Positions 22,630 through 35,540 of a stretch of DNA of 64,000 nt are shown here, one piece after another. The notes under the pieces were generated by a model. The model ran no database searches. It had not been told where the DNA came from and was given only the letters and a program-made list of their open reading frames with translations. The position numbers were made by a program, and so were the translations under genes. The DNA is from Triops longicaudatus (lineage: Eukaryota > Arthropoda > Branchiopoda > Notostraca > Triopsidae). Positions within the stretch are counted from its first letter, which is position 1; each line of letters begins with the position of its first letter. The stretch covers positions 62,001 to 126,000 of the forward strand of contig JAGQDJ010000169.1 in the NCBI GenBank assembly GCA_022885665.1, in the 5' to 3' direction.

Positions 22630-25600
22630 CTAGCCATCGAACATGTCCGAATCGGGACTACCATAGCCGCTGGAAGAGGCGTCATCTCCCGGTGACCCAT
22701 GTTTGACAGCGTGAACTGCGGGGCCGTGAGTCTGTCCTGATCTGTGGTGGCCATGGAAGGAGTCCGGTCCCTGATGAGGAGAAGATTCACTTAAATGCGA
22801 GGCAGTAAGGGGAGGTGCCATGCTGGTGGGCCCCAGAGGCTGTGATGGCTGCTGCTGTGTCGACATGGGTCCAGGGCGGTGCCCTGTGGGGGTCACGTAC
22901 CGGCTTTGCCCAGCATTAAACGGTGCCCGAGGCCCTGGTCCGGCATGGGCGTGGCTAAGGTTGGAGTTGATGGCGTTGGCGTTAGGACCAAGTGTCGCGC
23001 TGGTGGAGGGGAGCACGCCTTCTCCTGGCTGCTGAGAAAATGAGATGAGACCAATAAAAGCTCCGTAATTAAAGCTGCTTTGGCTTTACATGGCACTAGT
23101 TTTAATTATAAGAAAAAATAAAACAGAATTTTAAAAGGTAAAAAATTATGAAAGGAACAGGCCTTGTCCGCACAATATGGTGGAATATTTTTAAACAACT
23201 ACGTGCTCATATCCACGCGTACTGCCATAGGTAGCTTTCACTATCTTTAAGAGAGGGCGAAGGCTTGTCAAAATTCATAACGTCGTACGCAGATTACTGA
23301 AATGCAAATTGTTCACTTTTTTACACAAATGGCAATTAAGTGTCGCACTATGTACTACAAAAAGAAATTAATTTCTTTCCCACCACCTTAAAGGTGGCGT
23401 CATAATAAAGCGTATTCCATGTGCTTTCACCGCTTAGAGCGCCACCGGCCTAACTTTCTAAGCTAGGCATGATGTACACGTCATTATCATGTGTTTATGA
23501 AAGAATATTTGAAATATCTTCATGCACTCCTGTAACCAGGGGGTATAGCGGTTTAAACCCAAACCCCCGAAATATTAACTTTATAATGGTAAGCATAGGT
23601 GATTAACAAAGTGTAAAAAAAAAATGCATACGGAAAACCCCTCTCGAAATCCCCCCCCCCCCTCGAAAGGAAATCCTGAGTACAGCCCCGTCGACATGTG
23701 GGGTAAGAAAGGACAGGAAAGAACAAGTAAAAAAGTGAGCCAAAGTATAGTGAACAGAACATAGACTTCCGAAGGACACAACGGTTTTGAATTAATCTGT
23801 AGCCCTTTGCAAGCAGGAGACTTCGGCACTTGACAAAATTAACGTTTCAGATACCAGTAACTTTTTGCTATGTAAAAAAAAGCTTCTATTGGAATGTCCT
23901 TTCTTAAGCTCAAGTGGGAAAAAATAGTCTTGAATATATTTTTCGGATATTGGTGGTACACAGGTCAAAGAACTTTTCCAGACACGAGTTTTTGTCTATT
24001 CGCAACAACTGAAGAAGAGTTAAATAGAAATCAACCACACTTGATAATAAAATAGAACACTACACGTGACCAAGCTCAGATGTAAGTAAACAGTATCGTA
24101 GCTTAGAAAGTTACGCCGGTAGCGTTCCAAGCGGTGAAAGAACGTGGAATACGCCTCATAGGACACGATGACGTACTCCTCGTCATTTTTAAGATGGCAG
24201 AGGTTAAGATAAGGTTGACAACAAACATGGTATTCACTGTTACGCAGGTCATGTACAGTTCTTATGAATTTTCCATTGCTGAACGAATATTCACAAGGAC
24301 TACCAGACGGCGAAGTGCTACTTCTGACATGAACAGTTTTAAGGTGGCATCACTCATATTACACGATGATTGTTGTACTATTTTTTCACTTATTGTAGCG
24401 ACACGTAATTTGAGCACGAGTTAGCTTTAGCTTTGTGAACAAATTATTAAATTATATACAAGCTATAGTTTATTCACTTTTAATTGTTTTGCGTAACCAT
24501 GAAAATCACTATGTGCACACACAGGGCGTTCTTTCATGACTAGCGAACCGGGAAGTAACTTGCCCACCATTATGTGGCAAAATTCGTTTGTGCCCTGTTC
24601 CTTTGCTTAAACTGTGTTCAATTGATACTCTTTAGTTGTAACATTTTGATGGCAAACATGAGCGTGTCATTCCTTGTATCACAGGTAAGGGGATGGAATG
24701 CAATAAACCCTTCTCTGATTGCGTCTAAATTGAGTCCAAGCTCAGACTTACGCTACGAAAGCAACACATGATAAGGAGTCACCTCCGCCTTCCCCTTACC
24801 TGTAAATCACTGACTTGCCTTCGGATATGAGCCAAGCTGGAAGGATTGTATGTCATATTGGCAAATACAAGTCTCTCTTCATAATCGTATTCGCAGAGAA
24901 TCTTGTTGTCGCATAAATAAAAGCGGTCTCCCACGCAAAACCTAAAAGCAACATGAAAAAAACTCAATAAACACCACTCTTTTTCTCTCAACTATTTTTT
25001 TATGTTATTTTCGGCGGCATTCGGCCCTCGGCATACTTACCTATGATTGCACTGTTGACAGGCAAAGCACTCCAAATGGTACACGTTGCTTTTCGCTCGC
25101 ATGACCATTTCAAAAGCTGGGATAACTTTACTGCAAGCAGCACAATACCCAGTTGTGCCAAATAATCTAAAATAAATAAATACTAATTTAGTCCCTTAAA
25201 AAAATCTTTAGAGTTACGTCAGTGGAACTACATATAGATGGCCCTCGAAAATATCTCCTTGTTCCACTCAAAACGAGCCAATTCAGGAAAAGGAAAACTA
25301 GTTATCCTTTTCGTTTGATAAACTTACAGTCTTGGCAATTATTCGCCACTCTAGTTAGCTATTCNNNNCCCCCCCCCCCCCCCCTGGTTATTCGGGTCTA
25401 ACTTCGGGGACATGATGAGCAAGCAGGGTCATTTTTTGTTCTAATACTCTTTGTCTTTCAGCTAGCTCTCTTGTCTTCAGTTCTATCTTTTCCTCTCCGT
25501 TGCTCTCACATGCGCTCTAATCAAATTCTCATAAGGGACGTCGCGACTCGGTCTCGACCATATTTCCATGGCCTCATAACGGGGCGACAGCCGGCAAGTT

Positions 25601-27366
25601 CCTTTCAAACAGCCGTGAAATGAGATGGGCTTTTAGAGGGTTCAACGCACACGGGAAACATTAATCCTTCTTCCCATCTCTCAACGCAGGACTCTTTGTA
25701 AAAAAAAAGCAGGGCGAGTAAAAGCAAAACACCGCTACACAACGAGAAAATAGTTCCTCAACTCCGATTTCGCTATACCTGGCATGTTAACTGATCGCCC
25801 TTCTCCTAACTCATGTTAGATTTCCTTGACTTCTACTTTCACTTAAATTACCAGAACTCAATGCCTTTCCGATATTCTTCCTCTTCGATATCTAGCGAGT
25901 CCAGCGCAATTTCTGAACTGCGTTCTCTCTGATTTTGAATGCCGGCGCTAGTTGAGCTTGTCACTCTTCACTCTTCATTAGAACACTTCTCTCTACGCTT
26001 TCATTAAAATCACTCTCACCAGTCTCGTGTTCTAATAGGTTCCTGTTCACACACCCCTTTTGGTTGCGCTCATTTATGAGAGAGAAACCTGCACTATATA
26101 GACGCTGTCCATGCTTCCCCCGAACGCGTTTAGAACGGGGTTACAATCTTACCTTAAGTAATCGCGCTTGCACAAGACTAAGTTTGCCCGCGTGTACAGC
26201 GTCGAACCCACTTCACCTAAACGGCAATCGCAGCAGCCACATTTCAAGCAGTCTTCGTGCCAAAACAAGTCCAATGCCTAGAAAAAGAGCAAGGATACAA
26301 AAGAGAACTTCGAAAATGTAATCAAGATATATGGCGATAAGAAACCAATGGAGATCAAGTAGCAGAAAAGAAATCGGATTATTTAACTACAATTCCGACC
26401 AAGTAATTGCTGTGGCAAAAAAAAAAGCCATCAAAGAAAACAAGAAAAAAGCTTCTGCTCGCTTTTGTTAATACATGCAAATGAGTGCTCTACTCCCAGT
26501 CGGGCTCCCCTTCTCATGTAACCTGTAATGTGATCGCGCTGTGATAGCAGCGCGGTTGAATCCTGAAAGCCAAACGATGGGTGGAAGAAGGGCAAAGACG
26601 GAGAGGGAGAAAAGAAGCTCAAGGCATGGCAATCCTTGTGGAATAGCATCCCATGACAGAACTCGGTAATGAGAACTCATGTGCTACGTAAATTAAACTA
26701 GCAACCAGACAGGGCCGGGTGCAGCGGAAAAAGGAGCACCGTGTGTTAACTAAGGCCAACACGCCACGCACACAAGAAGAATTGAGTACGTGTCATACAA
26801 ATATAGATGCATGGGCACCCTGTGCCAACTCTGGGTCGGAGTTATCTGCAATCTAATTACTAGAGGAATTCCAATTCCACACCTTCAAGGGCTTTGCTAC
26901 CCCTTTCATGCAAAACAGGGACTCGGAAAGTAATATGTGTATCATTCTCCAACGCAAGAATTATTGCTGATTGCCCAGTCAAAAATGATAACCGGCCTTT
27001 TGCACAAATCTCAAACACTTTCTCAATCTTCCTTTAAGGAAAACAGTCTCAATAAAACATAAAGTCCATACATAAATTAACGACTCCTATCCCCCCCCCC
27101 CCTTCCTTCACATACCTGCAGCATGTATCTGTCTCGGATGCTTTTCCCACAACCTGCGCAATCCCGCAAAGGTCCGGCGGTGGTGGTGGTAACGGCGGGT
27201 CCTGCTTGACCTTGCGGTTGCGACCCTTGGCCACTGAGGCCGTGAAGGGCGGCGGGGTGATCTAAATCGGTGCCCATCATGGCGTTACCGTTTTGGTGAA
27301 CTGTGATCGGCGCTACCGCCCTGGGCGGCGAAGGGCGTCGTACTGCACTGTCCGCACTGTCCAAAC
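22630..27366 (-). CDS. Bx: LIM-only transcription cofactor, Beadex/LMO1-3 type
   Basis: Five recognisable exons: 27366-27116, 26277-26153, 25166-25041, 24941-24800, 23031-22630. LIM1 runs from CAGCGKSIRDRYMLQ through ALDLFWHEDCLKCGCCDCRL to CKRDYLR; LIM2 runs from CAACSKVIPAFEMVMR through NVYHLECFACQQCNHR to FCVGDRFYLCDNKILCEYDYEE. All zinc ligands are present, and the match to Drosophila Beadex is nearly continuous. A 133-residue tail rich in Pro, Ser, His, Gly and Gln ends GYGSPDSDMFDG. If translation starts at 27280 (MMGTD, as in vertebrate LMO1's MM start) the protein has 319 residues. The reading frame stays open upstream and the 27366 border looks like a splice acceptor, so further 5' exons are expected beyond 27366. 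LMO proteins bind the LDB/Chip cofactor in the nucleus and compete with LIM-homeodomain factors. Confidence 0.93.
23410..24154. mobile_element. Putative fold-back/MITE element with 56-bp inverted repeats
   Basis: The left arm 23410-23465 and the reverse complement of the right arm 24099-24154 match at 50 of 56 positions (about 89%) by eye, separated by 633 bp. Both arms begin GCGTATTCCA and end TAACTTTCTAAGCTA. No ORF of note lies inside. A clear target duplication was not identified, so the true ends may lie further out. It sits entirely inside the last intron of the LIM-only gene. Confidence 0.7.
23536..23692. mobile_element. Degenerate hAT-like fragment
   Basis: The left side reads CAGGGGGTATAGCGGTTTAA. 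The right side, in reverse complement, reads CGGGGCTGTACTCAGGATTTC followed by a G run. Both resemble CAGGGGCGTATCCAGGATTT-type hAT ends, and the G/C runs are inverted as expected. No 8-bp target duplication is visible. It is nested between the 56-bp arms. Confidence 0.35.
25167..26152 (-). other. Intron of the LIM-only gene with assembly gap
   Basis: The intron between the LIM1 and LIM2 exons. It contains four N bases at 25365-25368 immediately before a 16-base C run, probably a sequencing break at the homopolymer. The rest is non-coding; no repeat pair noted. Confidence 0.7.
25365..25384. repeat. Sequence gap (N4) and C homopolymer
   Basis: Four undetermined bases followed by sixteen C. 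The true length here is uncertain. Confidence 0.9.
26278..27115 (-). other. Intron of the LIM-only gene within LIM1
   Basis: Non-coding 838-bp intron that splits the LIM1 domain between Gln and the ALDLFW segment. A 12-base C run lies at 27091-27102, close to the donor. Confidence 0.75.
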
Positions 27367-30300
27367 CTGCGCCAAAACATGACGGAGAAGAGAAGAATTC
27401 ATTACCCAGAACCAAGTTGGGAAGGAGCATTTTAATTAGGAAGAAAAGTTGAAAGCCAAGCAAACACACGAGTTCCATACATACGTTAGGAGAAATGACA
27501 ACACAAATAAAAAAAAAAAAAGAAAAGAACGGGGGAGAAGGAGAGAGTATTGTGACGTTAATTGATGAGACCTCGCTGGAAATGTTGATAAGACTCTTAA
27601 TTGGCTCTTTTCTAAAGGTGGCGCTCGAATCCCCTAACCCCCCTAGTCCTTAAAAGTTAACAACAATAGCGGCGGAGTAACTGCATCGACGGCAGGAAAA
27701 GAAAGAAAAAAGGCTACAACCAACATTAAACGAACAAACCAATCCTTTGAGAAGATTTTTCCGTTCCAAACTTTGCAGCTCTTTCCATCTTTTAAGACCC
27801 GAAAGCTGGTGCATTAAGGAGTGCTAACGAAGTTGGAGCCTTTTCTTGAAAATGCCAAACTTTTTTTCTTTTACGTCCAAATGGAGCATGTAGCTTTTCT
27901 TTTCAGCTCTTAGAGTTCGTTTTTGTAACAGAAAAAGAAGAAAAAGGAGAGGGTTACTTTATTGGTTTGCTTAACGAACTGATAGGATTCCTTAATGAAT
28001 GATGTGAATCAAGTATTTTTTCTCTCTCTCTCGTCGCCGTGCATTGGCATGCATAAGTTGTGACACTTTGCTACCCAAGAAGCTTTTCGTAAAAGGCCAG
28101 GAAGGCAGAGTGAGACGCGCATGGTGAATCCTTAAGCGGATCAAGAAGTGAGAGATAGCCCGCATTGCCCTGAAAAGAGGTTGGTGGGGTAGAAGTCTCT
28201 TTGCAAATTGCTTTTCATTTTCCACCGTTTTCCAAGCTGTGTCTTTCTAATGAGCAAGAATCTGGTCCACCCCCAGAGGAAAAGAATCCTTGCATCAAGT
28301 TTCGGGCCTGGGCTGCTTGAGCAGCAGAAGCAGCAGAGCAGCCAATTAACTTTTTGATAACTTGCTGCGTAGAAAGGCCAGCTGGTTCGCTTGGCTTCCC
28401 CCAATAGTCCAAAGAGTCAAGTAGCCCAAACCATTTTCCAATTTTCCCCTCCTTTGCACTTGGGGAACGCTCGGTGTGTCTCATTCCATAATCCATAAAT
28501 TATGACATACATACATATACAGAGCCAAAGAGTCCAGTGCACCCACCTAGTCCTAAGCAGTGGGCAACAACGAATGTTTTATGGCGTAGTTGACCATCAA
28601 AATTCATTCTTGGTAACTTAACCTAATGAGTTAGGCAATAAATCATGCTGCACACTTGTTGGCAAAAATCAAACACCGCGTTCTGTGTTACAGTCGAAAA
28701 GGACAACAATGAATGCTCCTATTAAAGGGCTGCTTAAAAGCTAAAAATGTTCATTGTTAGCAAAATAGATGTAGTCATTCCAAGTTGTTGGGAAAAATGA
28801 ATACTGGAATATTGAATGCTCGTACCACGACTAAATTCACAGGCTAATGGGTAACCTTGGAGTGGAAACGACCGCACAGAAGACGTCTGAACTCACGCAA
28901 ATGATGGGTACTTAGAGTAAAACGGGTTGTGTACGTTTATTCCTTTTCTTTGTTCGAGGTATGAAGGGGGTACTATACATGAGCAAGAGCCAAGGAAACA
29001 TTCCCATTACTCACACTCCCGAGTTATAAGATGTTGCGACCTTTTTGGTATGGAAGCAAGACAAGCGTGCTTAAGAGGCGAAACAGGCAAAGTTTTTGGC
29101 TATGATGAAGGCCAAGCAATTATCTTCATGATCCTGGCTCATTCATCATTTCTCCTGAGCTGAGGTTGTTTCTCAAGACTAGGATTCGATTTGCTATAAA
29201 TTAGAAACCTTTTACGCCGAACCGAAAGCGAGGTTGGATCACGCGGTGTCTTCAAGTTACTATGACAAGGGCCAAAGTGATGTATCTTATAACATGTATG
29301 GCCCCAAGTTTGGCACCTGGTTTACACGCAGAAAGATCAGACTAAGTAGCGCTATAAAAAGTACGCGGTATGAGTATGGACAGGTCTTTTTAGTTTTACC
29401 TCCCAGGCAAAGAGAAAAAAGTAGAAAATGATAATAAGGCCGTTAAGGTGCCTTTATGTTTGTGTGCACGGGGATTTTAAGAAAAGAAAAAGGGCGCCAA
29501 CATGATTTCTGTGGTGGAAGGTGAAACATTCCAATGTAGCAGCAGTCTATTACAAGACCTAAGAATTGCTGCACTTGTAGTTGTGTGAGCCTATAATGGA
29601 GAGAGCAGGACAAGTGGGTTGCTCTTGCTCTAAGTGCTTTGGCGTGTTCTTCCAATCGCAGCCACTTCATAGCATTATAGCGAAATACGAAAAAAAAAGA
29701 AACCAGCTAATCTTCGCGCCTTGTTGACGCATGCTTCACTTACGGCGACCCAAATCTTCCTTTATGGAGCTCACGCTCCGGAATAACATACGTCCGTAAA
29801 CACAACCTAAAGAGTTCAGCTACTTCAAGAAAGAAGACGCGGGCCCAGAAAAAAAAGTTAGAAAAGAAACAAGATATATCACAGTGAAGCAGACATTGCT
29901 ACTTATGGACAACGGTAAACCACCTCAAGTTAACACTCCAGCCAAAAAGGCCGCATGCAACCCTTCGAATAGGCAGGTGGAAGAAAAACGTAACATCCAA
30001 TAGACCAGAAAGCAATGTCTTGTCTCTCGTCTCCAAAGCCATATATATTACTTTACGGCTACCCCCTTTTTCTTTCTTCTTTCTTTCGATACCTTTTCCA
30101 ATTAAGTGTAGTGTAATGACACTGTTCCCTTTGTAAATGAGTTTGGACAATCCGTGACCCTTGAAACAATAAGTTCTAGGACATTCACAGATCATGTATT
30201 GTTTCTGGAAGCAAGGTAGGGGCAAGGTTAAACAAGATTAAGAAATAATACCAGTTTAACAAAAATGCAGTTGACATAAGTCAAAGAAGGGAAGGCTATC

Positions 30301-31291
30301 GGTCGTTTTCTAGTCCGTTTCTTATCATAACACAACAGCGAGGAGGATATTCCCGGAAATGTCCCTTCACGTTTTATAAGTAAAGCTGTGCAGTTACAAA
30401 CTAACTCAGTGCTTGTGACGCACTATTGGAAATTGAGAAAATATTAGCAGTTGTCAAAGAAAACATTTATAGTCAAACCGGTTGCAATTGTCACAACATT
30501 GAAAACAAGCTTCCTCTTAGAGAATGGTGTGTCAGATGTGGATTACGTGAAGCAAATAATTTTTGAAAACATAATCGGAAACAAATGATTCGCAGTATGG
30601 TGCTAGAGAAGAACATCTGATTATTATTATTTTTTTTAAATCAGAAGCCAGGGCTTTTCCCCGACGTTGGACTGCCTTCGTGGAACTATCTTTAGGGGAA
30701 AACTACTCGATTCTAAGATGCTAGCTGCATCTTCTCTGTCCAGGAGCAATTGCGTGCCTAATGTTTTTCAGTGGCCCGTTTTATTCTTTCACAATGCTTG
30801 TTTGTTTACTGTAATTGATTTTTTGTAACTGTAATTTGAAAAACAAATACTGTCTTACAAATAAAGAAAGCGAAACGTAACGTGGCTTTCAGTTATTCCA
30901 AAAGATTTAAGCTATAAGCATTCCTTTCTTTCAGGTTGCACTGCCTCTAAATTTGCGGATTCTATGCTCCATCTAATTAGGGACCTTATTTGCCGTCCTT
31001 AGAAGCAGAAACACCATACTTCGAAATTAATTTGAACCAATATTTGGTGTTAATACGCACAGGTTTAAGTGGCTTCAATTGTCGTCTTCCGGCGCAGGGG
31101 ACACAATTTTTCACAATAGATATTGTCTAACGATTGGCATTTAATATAACAAAATTGCGGTGGTGTAATACCTCCATGTTCAGGGTGTTAGAAATCCTCG
31201 TTTTTCGGGCAGCACTAACCTTTTGGATTAATGGGAAAAGAATTGCCCCACCCTTGTGAACACGGTTTTCGGTGGGTTTCTCTCTCTTTAA
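27367..31291. other. Upstream territory of the LIM-only gene, part 1
   Basis: No exon with recognisable homology on either strand. The only ORFs are short and compositionally ordinary. The position, directly 5' of the first recognised LIM-only exon, makes it the likely location of 5' exons, first intron and enhancers; this is inference. Confidence 0.4.
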
Positions 31292-31313
31292 AGGGGGTCT
31301 TTTTTTTACAGTG
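31292..31313. repeat. Solitary copy of a transposon terminus
   Basis: AGGGGG, two variable bases, then TTTTTTTTACAGTG: the same arrangement as the right end of the element ending at 51735. No matching left end (CACTGTAAAAAAAA) was found nearby, so this may be a truncated or very diverged copy. Confidence 0.4.
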
Positions 31314-34300
31314 TTGCGTACACGCGGGTTCCGTAGGCTTATACACTCGCTTAGCTAATATAGCGTTGTTTAACTTGTCCCTTACTTTTCCCTGACAAAT
31401 GGTACTCAAATATTAATACTTCCTCTTATTCATTTTATGGCTGAGTCGTTCACAATTTTCGTTTTCAGCAGCAAGAGCTGCAAAAGTAGGAGGGCCTAAG
31501 AGTTGTTTAGGGAAATAAGAGTCATGTCTACTGAAAATAGTAAGGCGTTTCGCACTGAAATATCAAAATTTCCTATGAAATGCTGGAGCAGGATCATAAC
31601 GAAAAGCGTAACCCTACACAATATGAAGTGCAACTGTGCAAGTCACCTTCATAGACAGCCATAATTTTGGCAAGACGGCTCGCGGATCAGCTTTCAATGG
31701 CCCACTCTTGGAATTTATACTATACCATAGACAATGACAACATAAAAAATCGCCCGGAAAAATTTATCGATAATTGTTAAATAAATAGATCTTGGGTACG
31801 TATTTTTACACAACATCCGTATTTCTTATTTACTACCTGTGCTTGTTATGTTTATGCTTTTTGGAGTTGACAAGGCATTCGTTATCCGGTATGTATGGTT
31901 CCCAACCACAAAAACTGGATAGGACTGTTTCTACCGAAGAATGGAGTCAAAGTTGTTTCATTCACTTCAAGCAAGCCCTATGCAAAAAAAAAAAAAAAAC
32001 GCAACACCTTACCGGCGATGACACACTCCATTGCAACTCAAGTGGTATAGGAACTTTTCATTGTTGCGCACGTACGATAGAACAAATATGTTATGCTAAT
32101 ATGAATTGGCCTGACGTAGCATTACAAAGAGCTTTCGGGCGCTTGTCCACACAAGAGTGTTTACTAGAGTAATTGCTTTCTGGTGCTCCCAAACACGGTT
32201 TCTATATACGCGGTTCAGGCCACGCGAACGTAAGCTTGCCAAGTATACACCTCCCGCGTCATGTGAGGGCCTACTTACGTACTACCACCGTCATTACGCT
32301 ATTTGTCAAGGTGCAAATGAAAAAGGGCCACGGGGGCATGAAGTAAACTTCCAACGAAACATAAAAAGGGTGTATTGCGTCTGGGTAACTTTTGAGCAAA
32401 ACCGCCGCCCCTTCCCTTCTCAAAGTTGCAGGGGTTAGTTTAGGGTTGGTGGCCGGGGTAGAAGATTGAAGAGGACTCGCGTTGTAAAGGCCAAATGCAA
32501 AAGCCATGCTAAGCCATCATTCTCCATATGAGACGACAGGTAAGTTTGGCTGTGCATAAAAGGAAAGCCGTGTCGGGTTGCCAACATTCACGTCTAGTGG
32601 GACAAATCCGTAACCATTGCTGATGTGCGCTAACGCATTACAATTGGACACGAAAATACCCAAGCTCCTTTTCGGCTACGTTTGGCATGTGAAATTTTAA
32701 AACTCTTTGCATCTCTTTTTCCTTGCCACCACCGTCTCTCTCCGAACACGTCCATATATACGTGTTTACCCCGAAAAGCCAGAGGCTAAAAGCAAGTACA
32801 TTAGCTTCCCATTTTTTACATTTCTTTTCTTCAACACATTTCACACATTATCCAACCCGACAGCCTTCTTAACCTCCCACCCAAAGCACCACAGAGGGAA
32901 AAAGGAACATCATGTATATATTTCTTTTCGCCCTCAACCTTCTCACCAGCCCAACATTCTTTGGATGGCGCTCTCAGTCTTGTCTCTTTACTCTGTTTCT
33001 TCGTAATGTAACGGCTGCAGCGACTTAACAAGAAAAGCATATCTATCCCTTAAAAGCTCTTCTCCCTTCGTTACAAAGAAATCAAGAGTGAGTATACAAG
33101 TCGGCACACTTTCTGTCTCGGCCTATAGTTACCAGCGAGAGGAAGAAGAAGGCTCTGGACCAATCGTCCCGGATATGGACGTCCCCGGACATATAATGGC
33201 TTTACCTTGTCCACTGGCTCAAGAGAAAGCTTATTTTCCCCTCTCCCACTAGGAAATTCCAAAAGAGAGCTCTTCCGAATTTAGTGGTCAAGCTACCCGC
33301 TCCATGCCTTCACAACTCTACTGCTTTGCTTTTCATTCATGGCTTGTTTAGCGTCACTCCGCACGAAAACGCGAAAATAAAACCGACGCTCCGTAAATTA
33401 GCCCCTTACACGAAATCATACCCTAGCGTGCTTCCTTGCTATTACCCGACAAGATCTCCACCATAACCATACCTCATTCCCCTTTCCTATCCCCTTCAAC
33501 TGTATTTAGACCCATTATCAATTCATTGATGACAAAAGTGAAAATACAGAAATGACCGACACAACTCCAAAAATGTATAGGAAAGTCAGCTGGTAAATTA
33601 CAACATACATCAACTCATTCTCCCACTCCGACATTGTTTCTATGTTAGTAGCTCAAACCATGCGAACTTTTTCATTGTTGCCCACTATTTTCATTTCCTA
33701 ACTGAGGACAAGTCTAACAATAAATTCCATTTTACTGGCCAATCTAAGCTTGTATTTTTGTTTCTTTATGAGAGGAACCCGTTGACACTTTTTCTCTCTT
33801 TTTTCCAATCACCGCCGTGTCACAAACTTGAGTTTAGTTAATAAAACACGAGAAGGTGGCGGGGCGTAGGGGGACGTGTGCCGTCAGGCTTCACCCTGGT
33901 CTTAAGGGGAATTTGGTGTACATGTCCCGTAACAGAAATCTGTGTAAGCAGCAGCTTTAGATCATGGTTATACACACAACCGTCCCCATTTGGTAGTCGT
34001 TTCACCCACCCCCGACACAACAACCCCACCGCCTCCTCGCGGGCTGAGAAATGAGCTAACCCCGTTTTATGAGCTTGTCAGACATGATTTGTCGCATCCC
34101 TTTGCAGCACCAGCAGCAAACTCATACAACTTTGGCTTTTCAATCCCGCGCGCTATTTCGCACGCGTGTCGCGTCGTATTGTACTGTATGGGGTACATTG
34201 GCCCCTGCACACCCTCCACCCACCCTTCACCCGCTTGCATTCCTACACGTGAACGCAACTCCTTCGGTGCTGTTTTCTCAGCTTCCAATACTCGGCCATC

Positions 34301-35500
34301 CCACACGTTTTCTCATATCGAGAAAGCATAACACGACATATTACACCAGCACTATGTGTGTACGTGTTTTGCGAGGGTGTGTCTGACTGGCTGCCGAGGG
34401 AGGGTAACCCGGAAAAGAAAGATTGAAGACACCGAAAGACGAGGCAAGGGAAACTATCAAGGCAAGAAGGATCCTCTTACCCACCAAAAATATAGAAAAT
34501 AAACATAAAAAGAAAGCGTCGTTCATAGCCAATAAGCCCGAGCAAAGCTTATATATGCGTCTTTGGGGAAATGGGGCAATCGCCCGTGATGGAACTCTAC
34601 ATGTAACAAAATGCCCCCTTTTGGGCTACAAGGATCAATGAAATTGGTAGACAAAAGCAATTGCTCTTCGATTTACTCCCTTACGATCCCCAGGATCTCA
34701 CTCCTATACACAACGTCTTTCGTTATATGCATGTTTGTATACAGCGATGGTTTCCTTTTGAATTTAAATAAACTGTATGCGAAAGAAGTTCATAAGACAA
34801 TGTCTTAAAGATTTCAAGCCTCTTAGCTAAAGCGTTGGATATTTAATTATTTTCCTTCGGTTTTGTTTCGAATGTGGGCCAATATTGAAAAGCTATAAGA
34901 ATCTTAATATCGCGACACACACACACGGAGAGATAAAGCATAGGCAGGAAAGTAATATCGTTCAAGCGGTGGAGACTTGCTTATGAGAGTGTAGTTCTGA
35001 GGGACTGGGACACCCACATTGATTTCAAACGGTTTAGATGAAAAAGCCAATGCAAAAAATGGAGGGCGAAGGAAAACGGTATTATGTACGTCCAAGGGAG
35101 TGGGTGACACTCGGGTGGCAAAAATGTCGCTCTATATATGACACAGGGGAATATTATTAAAGTCCCCGTGTGTTAGGGTAAAGCCCTCCCCATATGTTGC
35201 ACGGCAGCTTGCTGGGAGGGGTTTTGGGGTCAAGGAAATGATTACCTGAAGATTGGTCTGGATGATGCATGGCCAGCCTGGACGACGTAATCGGCGAATG
35301 GGCCCTGGGTTGAATTTTCGGGGTGAAAGATCTCGTTTCGGGAACCAATACCGTCGACCTTTCACTCATTCGGTCACCACGTACGACTGTGCGAAATTAT
35401 CTGTAAAAGGAAGGATAAATTCGTGATTGTTTATTCTAAAAGCTACTCTTGCTAAATTTTTGAAATTGTAGACCGTCATGATTGTAATAAACTCAAAAAT
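31314..35500. other. Upstream territory of the LIM-only gene, part 2
   Basis: Non-coding by inspection. It contains a short CA run (34914-34926) and a T/C-rich stretch near 32700-33000. Nothing resembling a conserved protein was seen. Confidence 0.4.
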
Positions 35501-35540
35501 CGTTTTTGTGGCTTATACACGGTTTTTGTGGTTTATACAT
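35501..35540. repeat. Two-copy 20-bp tandem repeat
   Basis: The units at 35501-35520 and 35521-35540 share TTTTTGTGG and TTATACA and differ at three positions. Confidence 0.8.

Larger units (their letters stand above)
23032..24799 (-). other. Last intron of the LIM-only gene, with repeat DNA
   Basis: A 1.8-kb intron, long for this region. It contains a pair of 56-bp inverted repeats (23410-23465 and 24099-24154) and, between them, a 12-base C run flanked by hAT-like sequence (about 23536-23692). No coding sequence. Confidence 0.7.

Noticed and set aside
27367..27478. Extension of the LIM-only reading frame to an upstream methionine (MELVCLL)
   Set aside because: The added residues are hydrophobic and unlike any LMO N-terminus, and a good splice acceptor interrupts the stretch at 27366.
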